Assembly: GCA_016705335.1 (NCBI GenBank)
Contig: JADIYN010000001.1
Location: 180,231-244,230, forward strand
Direction of reading: 5' to 3'
From: Draconibacterium sp.
GTDB lineage: Bacteria > Bacteroidota > Bacteroidia > Bacteroidales > Prolixibacteraceae
Length of the DNA: 64,000 bases
In this document: positions 8,669 to 18,712 of the stretch, in pieces
Position numbering within the stretch: the first letter of the stretch is position 1
How the letters are laid out: every line of letters starts with the position of its first letter
Program-made: the position numbers and the translations under genes
The notes under the pieces: generated by a model
The model's input: the letters and a program-made list of their open reading frames with translations, nothing else
What the model was told of the DNA's origin: nothing
Database searches by the model: none

Positions 8669-10614
8669 ATGATAGACCATGCGACTATAGAACGAATTAT
8701 TGATGCAGCCGAGATTTCGGATGTGGTTTCCGATTTTGTAACACTCAGAAAAAGAGGCGTTAATATGTTGGGAATGTGCCCTTTTCACAACGAAAAAACG
8801 CCATCGTTTACTGTTTCTCCTGCCAAAGGAATTTTCAAATGTTTTGGTTGCGGGAAAGCGGGCAATTCGGTGAATTTTATAATGGAGCATGAATCGCTTA
8901 CTTACCCTGAAGCTTTAAAATGGCTTGCAAAAAAATACCATATCGATGTAATCGAACACGAAGATACAGAAGAACAAAAGCAGTTAAACGACGAGCGCGA
9001 AAGCCTGATGATCGTGTCGGGGTATGCACAAAAATATTTTACAAAGTATTTGTGGGAAGAAAACGAAGGACGAACTATTGGTTTAAGTTATTTCAGGGAA
9101 CGAAGTTTCAGGGACGATATTCTGAAAAATTTGAAGTGGGTTTTGCGCCCGATGGAAAAACGCCCTTTACCGAAGCAGCACAAAAAGAAGGTTATAAAAT
9201 TGATTTTCTTGAAAAAACGGGGCTAACCATAAAACGCGAAGACTGGATGCGCGACCGTTTTGCAGGAAGGGTAATGTTTCCAATCCACAATCTTGCCGGA
9301 CGTGTAATTGCTTTCGGTGGCCGAATTCTGAAAGAGGATAAAAACGCTGCAAAATACCTCAATTCACCCGAATCGGAAATTTACCACAAAAGCAAAGTAC
9401 TTTACGGTATTTTTCAGGCAAAACGTGAAATCTCCAAAATCGATAAATGTTATTTGGTTGAAGGTTACACCGATGTGCTTTCGATGCACCAGGCCGGAAT
9501 TGAAAATGTTGTTGCTTCATCGGGCACAGCCTTAACCGCCGACCAGATCAGGTTAATTAAACGATTTACACCTAATGTTACAATTATTTACGATGGCGAT
9601 GAAGCCGGAATAAAAGCATCTTTGCGTGGGATTGATTTGGTTTTGGAAGAGGGGATGAATGTAAAAGTTTTGCTTTTACCTACCGGAGAGGATCCTGATT
9701 CATTTGCGAAAAAAATGGGTGCCAGTGGTTATTTGAATTATATAAAAGAGAACGAAACCGATTTTATACAGTTCAAAACAAGACTTCTTTTAAAAAGCAC
9801 AGAAAACGATCCGGTTGCAAAAGCACGTTTAATATCGGATGTTATCCGCTCGGTTGCGGTAATTCCCGACACAATAATACGCTCGGTTTATATAAAGGAG
9901 TGCAGCAAATTGCTTGATGTAAATGAGGATGTTTTATATAACGAAGTCCAGAAACAGAAACGCAAACAAAGCGATGATGTTCGAATAAGTGGAATCAGGG
10001 AACAGGCACGTAAAACTGCCCGCCAGCCGGAGATTCTGAAAGAAGTAAAGACCGATGAAATTCTGGAAGAAGAACTTGTATTTCTGCGTTTTCTGCTAAA
10101 ACATTGCACTTCTCCACTTTTTGAACTTGAAAGCGAAAATTCGAATGAAGTTAAACTGATTAGTGCCGGAGAGTTTATGATTAGTGAGTTGGAGAACGAT
10201 GAATTGATTTCGCAAAACGAATTGTTCAAAATAATCTTCGGGGAAGTAAAAGACAATTTGGGAAATATAAGCTTTGATCCCTGGAAACATTTTATTTATC
10301 ATTCAAACAGCGAGGTGAGTAAACTTGCTACTAACTTACTTTCTGACAAACACCTTGAAAGCAAAATCTGGCAACGTGGAGGTGGATATACCGAAAAGGA
10401 AGAGGATATTTTGGATTTGCTGATCCCAAAAGTGATCAACGAGTATAAAGCCCGAAAAATACGGATGATGCTGCTTGTTATAGAAGATAAAATAAATAAG
10501 GCTTTTTTGGATGACAATTTTGAAAAGGTAATCGATGAACAATCGAGATACATGAGCCTGAAAAAAGTGGAAAAGGATTTGTCGGACAAACTGGGAAACC
10601 GGGCGATGAATTGA
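8669..10614 (+). CDS. dnaG: DNA primase DnaG (1-base frameshift)
   Basis: About 648 residues after restoring one A near 9126-9132, where the frame passes from RSFRDDILK to KFEVGFAPDG. The N-terminal zinc-binding domain has C37-x2-H40 and C58-x2-C61 (MCPFHNEKTPSF, FKCFGCGKAGN). The catalytic core follows with RFAGRVMFPIHN and AFGGR, then the TOPRIM motifs VEGYTDVLSMHQAG and IIYDGDEAGIKA, which bind metal. The C-terminal third is lower in similarity, as expected for the helicase-interaction domain. ATG 8669 is preferred because MIDHATIERI is the family N-terminus; the open frame upstream runs through the homopolymer artefact. It makes RNA primers for replication. Confidence 0.95.
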
Positions 10615-10625
10615 AATATAAAAAT

Positions 10626-11099
10626 ATGCGAACAATTTTTATCGAAAACCGCGAAGAAATCGACAAAGTAATTCGCGAATGTAAAACCTGTTTTCTTGCC
10701 ATGTCAGAAAATGGGTTTCCGTATGTTTTGCCTATGAATTTTGCTTTGGAAAATAGTTCAGTTATTCTGCATTCTGCTCAAAGCGGAAGGATGTGGGAAA
10801 CACTGAAAAAGAATCCAAATGTTTGTATAAACTGGACTTTGGGAGAAGAAATTAAATGGCAAAATGTGACGGTGGGCTGCAGTTACCGCGTTCAATCGAA
10901 ATCGGTTTTGGTAGAAGGCAAAGTTGAATTTGTGGATGATTTTGATGAAAAAACCCGCTGCCTTGAACTTTTAATGTCTCAATACAGCGACCGCGAATTC
11001 AAGTTTAGCAAACCGGCAGTTGAGAATGTGGGAATTATTAAAGTTGCCATTGAAAAAATTTCGGCAAAAGAATTTGGCACAAAAGTGGTGAGGAGTTAA
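10626..11099 (+). CDS. pyridoxamine 5'-phosphate oxidase-like flavin-binding protein
   Basis: 157 residues from ATG 10626 (MRTIFIENREEID); a TTG at 10611 overlapping the dnaG stop is possible but less likely. The sequence matches the split-barrel FMN-binding family related to NimA and Pyridox_ox_2: CKTCFLAMSENGFPYVLPMNFA, ILHSAQSGRMWETLKKNPNVCI and VTVGCSYRVQSKSVLVEGK. Such proteins bind FMN or a related cofactor, and many are oxidoreductases of unknown substrate; some NimA relatives reduce nitroimidazoles. Twelve bases separate it from dnaG, so co-transcription is likely. Confidence 0.8.
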   Translation: MRTIFIENREEIDKVIRECKTCFLAMSENGFPYVLPMNFALENSSVILHSAQSGRMWETLKKNPNVCINWTLGEEIKWQNVTVGCSYRVQSKSVLVEGKVEFVDDFDEKTRCLELLMSQYSDREFKFSKPAVENVGIIKVAIEKISAKEFGTKVVRS

Positions 11100-11132
11100 A
11101 ATAGCCGGGTAGAACTTTTATCAAAAAAGAAA

Positions 11133-11152
11133 GGCCGCAATTTCTTGCGGCC
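11133..11152 (-). terminator. intrinsic terminator of the WMxN-repeat gene
   Basis: A perfect 8-bp stem GGCCGCAA/TTGCGGCC with a 4-base loop. Read on the minus strand it is followed by TTTCTTTTTT, so it fits the minus-strand gene ending at 11198. Confidence 0.75.
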
Positions 11153-11197
11153 CATCTAAACCTAACTTTTCTAATCATTCTCTCCTGTTTCCCGTTT

Positions 11198-11607
11198 TTA
11201 CCTGTTCCAAATTGTTTCGTTTGTCATCCAGTTTTCAATACTTAATGCTGTTTCTGTTTCCTCAACATTGTAATAATTGTTCCAAATTTTATCATTGGTC
11301 ATCCAATTTTCAAGTTCCAATTCAGTTTCGTCAACTTTACAAAATTGTTGTTTGAATTCCAAACCTTTGCATTTGTCATCCAGTTTTCAAGTTGTAAACC
11401 AGTTTCTGTTTCCTGCACGATTCCGTAATTTACGGACGGTCTTGTATTCCAAATCGCTTCATTTATCATCCACTTTTCCAATTGGAGTGTAGTTTCAATT
11501 GCCTGACTTGTTGCTTTTGTTTCTGTTCCTTCTGCCTTTACATTTCCAACTATTAATAAAAAAGCTATAAATGCACCTGCGGCTAAATTTTTCATTGTTG
11601 TTTTCAT
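11198..11607 (-). CDS. small secreted protein of four WMxN repeats (1-base frameshift)
   Basis: The start has a signal peptide (MKTTMKNLAAGAFIAFLLIV..VKAEG). The mature protein, about 110 residues, is built of four imperfect units of about 25 residues, each with the core ETxLxLE(N/K)WMxNxxxWN: LQLEKWMINEAIWN, LQLENWMTNAKVWN, LELENWMTNDKIWN and LSIENWMTNETIWN. The frame breaks near 11335-11345; one restored base gives 136 residues and the stop at 11198. The repeat is also visible in DNA as a roughly 75-bp period (GTCATCCA(G/A)TTTTCAA on the plus strand). I do not recognise a described domain. It is followed by a strong terminator and stands alone. Confidence 0.7.
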
Positions 11608-11866
11608 AATCTTTGTTTTTTGTTTTCGTCTTAATAGACTAATTACGGAAACAAAGGTTACTCAGTTTTTGGTTAAAAAGTATTAGAACTTTGTTAACGA
11701 AACCTTAAGGTCGGTAAGTGGCGAAAATTATCGGTGAAACAGAAACCGTTTTGAACTGGTTCATTTAAAAACCATCGGTAAATGGAGCCAAAATGGAGGT
11801 GGAAAAAACACCGGCCTTGTTGGTTTTTTGAAATGTTTAAACAGCAATTCAAACATGATTGTATTG

Positions 11867-13243
11867 TTAATTGAAGACTAATTTCTTTGTAACCCGTTTA
11901 TTACCAATTAGTAATTCAATAATCACAAGTCCTTTAACTTCAATTTTATTGCTTTCCATTAATTTCGAATAGTAGCCTGAGTTCACATAAAATGCCGTTT
12001 TGTAAATAGTTCTTCCTAACAGATCAAAAACAGTAATTACAGCATTTTGCGGTTGATTTGAATAGAATTTAACAAGTAAATAGTTTTGGGTTTGTTGAAT
12101 CTCAAAATTCAAATCGTTTTGATTATCAAAAACATAGGTTGAATTGTTTACAGAAATTTGTGTTTCTTCAGGCTCACTTTCACCAAATCCATCACGAACA
12201 GCTGTAACAGATATTTTTCCAGATTTAAAATGTTCATCAAAATGAAGTATTATAAATGAAGAATCACTGCTACCTGAAATTCCTTCGCTGAAATTCCATT
12301 TGTAACTTGTGGCATTTTGCACAGGATTAACAAAATAAGTAAAATCAGTTTGTGAAGGAGAAACTGTTGTTGAACCAAATATTGAATCAGGTTTTTCAGG
12401 AATATTGTACCAGGTAATTGGTTTCATCTCAACTAAATTGTTTAACGCGATCAAATCAAATGTGACTGTATCAGGTAAAACAACAACTTTCAAATAGTTT
12501 TCATCGATAACTTCACCCATTCCGGAAGAAATTAAGGTTACATTCTCCCAACGATCATAAGAAGCAGCAATTGCATCAGCATTTCCTCCAACATCGCCTG
12601 CAAATAAATAGAATTGTTTTTCGGGGTAGGAGGTCAATCTTGGGTAAACCTCATTCCAGAAGTTGGAAATTGTAGCAATTTGATCATATCTCGAACGACT
12701 GTTACTTCGCACAAGTTTGTACTTTTCATTGCTGTTCCAAATTACTTCATGAAAGAAAATAAATGCCCTTTCCCAGTACGCATCGGTGTTTGCGAAAATA
12801 TCATTGACAAATTTAAGTTGTGCTGATGAAATTGATCTGTCGGATTCGGTGCTGTTTAAAACAACATACAATTCATTTTTATAAATGAAAGAATAATAAG
12901 CTCCACCGTGTTTTTTTCTGAATACTTCATTTCCAACTGAATTATTATCATGGTTTCCCATTACATAATATGAATTCAGATTTAATTCAGAAAGTTCTCT
13001 TTCCACCTGATTCCAGCTTGCTGTGTTACTTTGGTTTACAATGTCGCCGGTTAAAAAAAGTGGCATTGCACTACTGTCCAGGTTTTCGGTGAGCTTGCTT
13101 AAAAAAGGCGGATGTAAACCAATATTTTTGCCAGCGTGTGCACCGTAGGCATGACCGGCAACATAAAACGAATAACTTGAATCCGGTTGTGATTGTGCAA
13201 AAATTGCAGAACACATTGATATCGCGAATGCCAAAAATCTCAT
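11867..13243 (-). CDS. secreted metallophosphoesterase-like protein with T9SS sorting domain
   Basis: 458 residues from ATG 13243, which gives a proper signal peptide (MRFLAFAISMCSAIFAQ); an upstream in-frame ATG at 13306 is less likely. The catalytic-like domain (about 25-260) has FLTGDIVNQS, YYVMGNHDNN, FFHEVIW and LFAGDVGG, matching calcineurin-like phosphoesterase blocks. The first metal motif, normally DxH, appears as AGHAYG, so the first metal site may be altered. A PKD/Ig-like part follows (about 300-370), then a type IX secretion C-terminal domain (about 385-458) with VFDLLGRTIYK and KKLVFN. Exported to the cell surface or medium; substrate unknown. Confidence 0.8.
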   Translation of the reverse strand: MRFLAFAISMCSAIFAQSQPDSSYSFYVAGHAYGAHAGKNIGLHPPFLSKLTENLDSSAMPLFLTGDIVNQSNTASWNQVERELSELNLNSYYVMGNHDNNSVGNEVFRKKHGGAYYSFIYKNELYVVLNSTESDRSISSAQLKFVNDIFANTDAYWERAFIFFHEVIWNSNEKYKLVRSNSRSRYDQIATISNFWNEVYPRLTSYPEKQFYLFAGDVGGNADAIAASYDRWENVTLISSGMGEVIDENYLKVVVLPDTVTFDLIALNNLVEMKPITWYNIPEKPDSIFGSTTVSPSQTDFTYFVNPVQNATSYKWNFSEGISGSSDSSFIILHFDEHFKSGKISVTAVRDGFGESEPEETQISVNNSTYVFDNQNDLNFEIQQTQNYLLVKFYSNQPQNAVITVFDLLGRTIYKTAFYVNSGYYSKLMESNKIEVKGLVIIELLIGNKRVTKKLVFN

Positions 13244-13473
13244 AATTTCTTGATTAAAAGAATATTTAATTAATCTAAAGGGATATGAAACGATTGTAAA
13301 AAGCATAATTCATTTTAATCTTCTCCATTAAACAGAAAGTTGTCCGGCTTAAAATTTAATCACGGATTAACTTGATTCAAAAATATATTCCGGGTTTAAA
13401 GTTAAACATACAATCAACAGATTTGAGTTTTTTTAGAATTTTAGTTTGTCAGCAAATGTTTCCTCATTTTTGA

Positions 13474-13481
13474 TAATTTTG
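13474..13481 (+). promoter_or_regulatory. Bacteroidota -7-like box TAATTTTG
   Basis: TAATTTTG fits the Bacteroidota TAnnTTTG -7 consensus and lies 21 bases before the TPR gene. A TTTG at 13445-13448 could be the -33 element but the spacing (25) is long. Nothing else is evident in 13244-13502. Confidence 0.4.
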
Positions 13482-13502
13482 ACAGCCTAATTTGATAAAA
13501 CA

Positions 13503-15317
13503 ATGGATAAAAAAGGAAAATCTGTACTGTATATTTTGGTAGGTTTATTAGGATTGCTGGTAATAGTTTTCCTGGGGCGTTTTATTTTGAATAATCAAAT
13601 TACAAATGAGATACCCGAAATCCAGAATATTTCCAACCTTTCAAAACCGGTACAGGAACAAGTATCGGAAGCACTTTCCAGAGCAAGACGAAACCCAACT
13701 GCAACCAATTTGGGTATGCTTGGAATGGTTTATCACTCAAGCGCCAATTACGATGAAGCAGCAAAGTGTTATAAGCTTGCAGCACAGAAAGATAACTCTG
13801 GATGGATTTGGAATTACTATAACGGTTACCTGGATATGGAAATGGGAAATTCTGATTCAGCACTTGTAAACTTTGCAATAGTTACTGAAATTAATTCTGG
13901 TATCGATTTGGCCTGGTATTATCTTGGATCACAATACAAGAACTTGAAGAACAATGAATTGGCAGAAAAATCGTTTGCCCGGTTAGCTACAAGTAAAGAA
14001 CGAAAATTTCCGGAAAATGCAACCCGGGAAGATCATTTCTCAATAAGCACTTATGCAAATTTTGAACTTGCAAGAATTTACTTCGAAACAGGAAGAAATG
14101 AACTTGCCGAAAAAACTTTGAAAGATATTATTCAATCTGATAATTTGTTTGGCCCTTCATATAAACTGCTTGGCAGCATTTATAATCTGAAAGGAGATAC
14201 CACTTTGGGTAAACAGTTCACAATCAGGGCTAACGACTTAATTAATTTTTCTCCACCCGTTGATACTTTGATGGACAAACTGGCACTAATGTCGAGATCT
14301 GAATTATATCTTCTGAAAAAGATTGATGAGGCAGAATCCAGTTTTCATTCTGATTGGGCACTGAAATTAGTTGAACAGGGATTACAATATTTGCCCGACA
14401 ATACATATTTACTCTCGAAGGCAATCAAAATTTATTTGTGGAAAAATTTGAATGACAAAGCCACTTCTTTAACCGACAAACATTTGGATTTGTTAAATGA
14501 CAATTTTGCGAGAGATAAAAATACAGGTATGTTTTTTTATCAAAAAAGCTTATATACACAGGAAGCCAAATACTGGACACAAGCCTTGCAACTGAAACCG
14601 GATGAATTAATTATTCAGGAATACCTTTCAAGATGTTTATGGGCAACCGGAAATAAACCGAAAGCACTTGAAATTTTGGATGAAATTTACAGTAAAAACC
14701 AAAGCAATCCGGATGTTGTTGCCGATGTTGCCGACCTTTTATTTCAATTCAGGGAAACAGAAAAAATGAATGATTGTTTGTCGATTTTGAAAAAAACTGC
14801 TCCTTCAAATCCAAAATATTTGCGTATTTCAGGTGAAATTGCTGAAACAAAAAAAGAGACACAAAATGCAATTTCACTTTATAAATTATCGATAAAAGGT
14901 GCACCTGATGATGTAAAAACCATAAGAAATCTGGGCGGACTTTACATGAACAACCAAATGTGGAAAGAGTATATTAAATTATATAAAAATGCATTGATTT
15001 ACCATCCGAACAATCCTGATATACTGTCGAGACTGGGTGAGGTACTTGTTAGTTGTCCGGTAATCTCACTTCGAAATTATGAAGAAGGGAAAACATATTC
15101 CGAACGGGCATTCACTTTTTATAATTGTCCGCCGGATATTTTAATTGCTTCGGGAAGCCACCTGGCGTACGCATATGCAATGCTTAACGACAAACAAAAG
15201 GCAATAACCACAATTAGCCGGACAATTAATATTGGACGTCGTGAAAAAATTGCAGAATCACACCAGAAAAAACTTGAAGGTTTGCTGAATGCTTTTCAAA
15301 AAATGGAGGTTCAGTAA
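13503..15317 (+). CDS. membrane-anchored TPR-repeat protein
   Basis: 604 residues. One N-terminal membrane segment (about residues 6-28, SVLYILVGLLGLLVIVFLGRF) is followed by tetratricopeptide repeats over most of the length. Clear units include NLGMLGMVYHSSANYDEAAK, ELARIYFETGRNELAEKTL, CLWATGNKPKALEILDEIY and NALIYHPNNPDILSRLGEVL. This is a scaffold for protein-protein interactions, probably facing the periplasm. Its stop codon ends at 15317 and the convergent FG-GAP gene's stop starts at 15318, with no spacer. The neighbouring minus-strand genes form an envelope redox operon, so it may be an accessory, but that link is inference. Confidence 0.8.
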   Translation: MDKKGKSVLYILVGLLGLLVIVFLGRFILNNQITNEIPEIQNISNLSKPVQEQVSEALSRARRNPTATNLGMLGMVYHSSANYDEAAKCYKLAAQKDNSGWIWNYYNGYLDMEMGNSDSALVNFAIVTEINSGIDLAWYYLGSQYKNLKNNELAEKSFARLATSKERKFPENATREDHFSISTYANFELARIYFETGRNELAEKTLKDIIQSDNLFGPSYKLLGSIYNLKGDTTLGKQFTIRANDLINFSPPVDTLMDKLALMSRSELYLLKKIDEAESSFHSDWALKLVEQGLQYLPDNTYLLSKAIKIYLWKNLNDKATSLTDKHLDLLNDNFARDKNTGMFFYQKSLYTQEAKYWTQALQLKPDELIIQEYLSRCLWATGNKPKALEILDEIYSKNQSNPDVVADVADLLFQFRETEKMNDCLSILKKTAPSNPKYLRISGEIAETKKETQNAISLYKLSIKGAPDDVKTIRNLGGLYMNNQMWKEYIKLYKNALIYHPNNPDILSRLGEVLVSCPVISLRNYEEGKTYSERAFTFYNCPPDILIASGSHLAYAYAMLNDKQKAITTISRTINIGRREKIAESHQKKLEGLLNAFQKMEVQ

Positions 15318-16709
15318 TTATTTGCCGGCAAGCATTCCGTTATTTGTCCATAAAGTTATTCTGCCCAGCCTGTCAAATGGCGGGTAAGTATGCATTCCGC
15401 CGGTAATCACGTCAATTAACCCGTCGTTGTTAAAATCACCTGGTTCGCAGGTGAGCAGGTGAGTTGGATTTTTTGTGATTTCGCGTTTTGTAAAATTCAT
15501 ACTGCCATCGTTTTCGAGCCAAATAAAACTGTATGAATCCGGACTGTCCCAAATATTGAAAGCGCTGACTGCAAAAAGATCAATATCTCCGTCATTATCA
15601 ATATCGGAAGCCCGAACGTTGGTGGCACCGGTAAAATTGCAAATCCTTTTAAACTCAAATTTCAGGTTTCCTTTGTTTTCGAGCCACTGAACACCATGCC
15701 ACGGGCGGCCTTGAGGCGGCATATAATCAAAAGCATCGCCATTCGAGTAAAGAATATCTGTATCTCCGTCTTTATCCAAATCGCACAATGATATCCCACT
15801 TGATCCATAATCCTGATTACTTGAACCATAAAGCAAATTGGGCTGAAATTCTCCTTTTCCATTGTTTATAAAACAATAGATTTCTTCCCACTCCTGGCTC
15901 ACCAGTGAAATGATATCCAAATCGTTATCCCCGTCAATATCTACTATTTCAACATTAATTGGCCCTGAAAGGTACTGAAGAATGTGGCTTTCAAATTTCC
16001 AGTTACCAAGGTTTTCAATCCATCGGGTTTCACCATCATCATAACCAAACTGGGCAACTGCCAAATCCATATCACCGTCATTATCAAAGTCTCCGGCACG
16101 AACATCTGAAACTCTTGCAATTTTTTCGGCAACAATGTGTTTTTCAAAATTATTTTTCCCATCGTTTTCAAGAATTACAACCGACCCAATTTTGTCGTTG
16201 TTTGGGAAAAGCATTCCAAGCACACCAACCATCAAATCTTTATCGCCATCTTTATCAAAATCAATTACTTCGACATGTGAAGGTGCAATGAGATCAGAAG
16301 CAAGCACTGTTTCGGTGTAAGTTCCAGCAGGATTTTGCCTGATCCAGGAAACAAAATTTTCACGGTCATCACAAACAATTACATCCAAAAGTCCGTCATT
16401 ATCCAAATCAACTGCCTGAATATGTGCAATTAGCGGAGGTTCAGTAAATCCATTTCCAATTGGAGAAGGAGTCAGAAAATCAATTTTTTCCCCTGTATTT
16501 TCTGCTGCATTATCTGTACCTGTATTGTCTGCTTCCGATTTACCTGTTATTCGACTGATAACTTCTTTTATTGTTAACCCACTGCGATTTGCCTGGTAAT
16601 TCAGAAAAAGCAGGGGAATTCCGACAATTACGATCAAAATAACAACAATCAGGATAATATTTTTGTATCCGCTTTTTTTGGTATTAGGAGAAGTTTTTTT
16701 GTTATCCAT
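15318..16709 (-). CDS. membrane-anchored FG-GAP/VCBS beta-propeller protein
   Basis: 463 residues. One N-terminal membrane segment (about 15-38) precedes seven or so FG-GAP/VCBS repeats with the calcium-binding signature DxDxDGxxD: AVDLDNDGLLDVIV, DFDKDGDKDLMVG, DFDNDGDMDLAVA, DIDGDNDLDIIS, DLDKDGDTDILY, DIDNDGDIDLFA and DFNNDGLIDVITG. The pattern predicts a calcium-binding beta-propeller outside the inner membrane, like the N-terminal part of integrin alpha chains. It is the last gene of the series cytochrome, barrel, polyferredoxin, propeller, with gaps of 14, 15 and 40 bases. Role likely binding or assembly; no catalytic motif is seen. Confidence 0.85.
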   Translation of the reverse strand: MDNKKTSPNTKKSGYKNIILIVVILIVIVGIPLLFLNYQANRSGLTIKEVISRITGKSEADNTGTDNAAENTGEKIDFLTPSPIGNGFTEPPLIAHIQAVDLDNDGLLDVIVCDDRENFVSWIRQNPAGTYTETVLASDLIAPSHVEVIDFDKDGDKDLMVGVLGMLFPNNDKIGSVVILENDGKNNFEKHIVAEKIARVSDVRAGDFDNDGDMDLAVAQFGYDDGETRWIENLGNWKFESHILQYLSGPINVEIVDIDGDNDLDIISLVSQEWEEIYCFINNGKGEFQPNLLYGSSNQDYGSSGISLCDLDKDGDTDILYSNGDAFDYMPPQGRPWHGVQWLENKGNLKFEFKRICNFTGATNVRASDIDNDGDIDLFAVSAFNIWDSPDSYSFIWLENDGSMNFTKREITKNPTHLLTCEPGDFNNDGLIDVITGGMHTYPPFDRLGRITLWTNNGMLAGK

Positions 16710-16749
16710 TCTGAATTAGTTTTTTTAATGTCAATAAATTTATTGAATT

Positions 16750-18697
16750 TCAATTGGTAAAAAAAACGATCATTGCCACACTGCAACATACAATAAACAA
16801 ACCTACTGGCAATATTAGCAACATTAATTTCCAAGATTTGATTTGATTTTTGAGCCAGCTGTTTCTCAGGTTTCGTAAACTGAGTTGCAATCCAATCAAA
16901 ATTAAAACTGCTTGCAGCCATGGCACAAAACGGGGCAAAAACTGGTGCCACGGAATATTGGCGGTTCCAAAAAAATCCCATCCCCAGCCAAACGGATCAG
17001 ACAATGACTGCATTACAAAAGTTACGTTTACAAATAACATGGGAATTACAAAGGTAATCCACAACATTAAACCAAGTGGCAGCAAAGCACCGGCAGAAGT
17101 AAGAAACACTTGTTTTGTGCTATTTTTCAGTTTTGAAAGTTTTACACCAATATAGGAAAGCAGAACTATAATTCCGGGCATTATTAAAAGTGCGAGCGAC
17201 CACACAATAAGAGAATAAACGCCAAACAAACCCCAGTTTGCCTTGTCAAGGATATTTACATAATCGCGAACAACTGCCCAGTGGCCCTGGTACAAAACGC
17301 TGTAAACCACGGCAAGCGTAAAAATCCCGATTGTCAACCATGCTTCACTCAGGTTGCGGGTTCCCAATTCGCTGGCAAACGGGCGTTTATATAATGTTAC
17401 GTTGTTGTATAAACAACTGCGGGTACATTCAAGGCATAAACCGCAATCTAAACTTTCAGTCATTTCGCCAACATTTATCCCGTAAGGACAGGCCCAACCT
17501 TTTTCGCTTCCTTTTTGACAAAAATGGGCTTTGCAATGATCACAGGTTTTTTGCGATTTGTTGCGGAGCGCCAAAGTGCTCATTTTTGAAAACGGTCCCA
17601 AAAATCCGCTTACCGGACAGAGATAACGGCAAAATGCCCTGTGTTCAAAAATTAAAGCAAGCAGTGTTGGCAATACAAGCAAAAGAATTACAGCAAGTCC
17701 TGTAACCTTTGGCAGTGCAACAAGAACCGCGGAAAATGTGGTAAGAATCAGCAGCAGAATTAATTTAGGCCAACTGTTTTGCAACAATTTAGGCCATTTC
17801 AAAAAAAGTCCCGAGTATTTGTTTTTGTACACGCCTTTTTCTCCTTTAAGAGGATTGAAAACAGATTTACGTTGGATCAGATCGCCGAAAAAATGGCGGG
17901 CAAATGGTACACCAGATTCTGCCTAAAAAATGGGGTAAGGATTGCAATCAGCAGAAAAGCCAGATTCCCCACATTAAAAGCACTCCAAGATTTCGGCCTG
18001 ACATTTTTGTGCCAAAGAAAGTAGTTAATATCACCACATAAACCAGTGTCATCGCAAGCATCATTAATATTATCTGCGGCCATCTCGAAACAACTATTTT
18101 TTGCAAAAATCCTGATTTTGAAAGCAAATCACGATAACCTGCTTTTTTATCTTCAGTTTCAGAAACGGGAATTGTTTTGACAAAAAATCCTAAGATCCAT
18201 AAAAATAGTATGCCTGTTACACAACCCAAACTAAAGATTAGCAGTGTATTCGGGAATATAACGAGTTTTCCGTGTTCGAAAGCATGCATCGGACCGCACC
18301 AAACGTGGCAGCGATAGTTGCTTCGAGCCACAAAAAAATTCTGAATTCCCGGATGCCGGGCGATAATTGTTACTTCCTTCAAAAGTTCAGGTTTTTCTGT
18401 TGGGTCGCTCACTTTAAAAACCTCAACCATTTCGCGTGCCGGACTTACTTTTGCATCAACATCAAACTCTTCCAAAAAAAATGAATGGCCTGTATCTTCA
18501 GTAGAAAAAGTTAATCGCAAGGTGTCGCCCCGGTTACACCTGATTACGGCGGGATCTTTCCCGTAACGGAAACTTTTAACGTGAATATTGCGGGTAACTG
18601 GCTGACGGACAAAAAACTGGGAAATTACAGCCGGAATAATTCCGAAACCAAATATAATCAGAAAATTGATGATATGTTTTTTGAATTTCAGGCCCAT
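16750..18697 (-). CDS. cupredoxin-polyferredoxin (NapH/NosR-type) membrane fusion protein (frameshifts)
   Basis: Reconstructed length about 649 residues. A signal anchor leads to a cupredoxin domain (about 35-165) with TGHSFFLEEF and NYRCHVWCGPMHAFEH, a CuA-like C-x3-C-x3-H site. Two membrane segments and the NapH/NosR motif GRIWCTICPPF follow (about 255-275), the last pieced together from three frames. Next come FCRYLCPVSGF, CDHCKAHFC, WACPYG and CGLCLECTRSCLYN, which bind iron-sulfur clusters, and then five more membrane segments. Frames break near 17985, 17937 and 17898 in T runs, so the downstream piece appears to start at GTG 17832 but does not. NapH/NosR relatives pass electrons between quinone and periplasmic partners. 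I know of no described member with this N-terminal domain. Confidence 0.75.
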
Positions 18698-18712
18698 TAA
18701 TTTTGGTTTGTT

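Noticed and set aside
10611..10625. TTG start overlapping the dnaG stop for the PPOX-like gene
   Set aside because: ATG 10626 is a standard start giving a family-like N-terminus; the extra five residues add nothing.
17832..17832. Apparent GTG start of a separate ferredoxin gene
   Set aside because: Upstream text in other frames gives GRIWCTICPPF and GDLIQRKSVFNPLKGEKG, which continue into it, so it is one gene with the cupredoxin domain.
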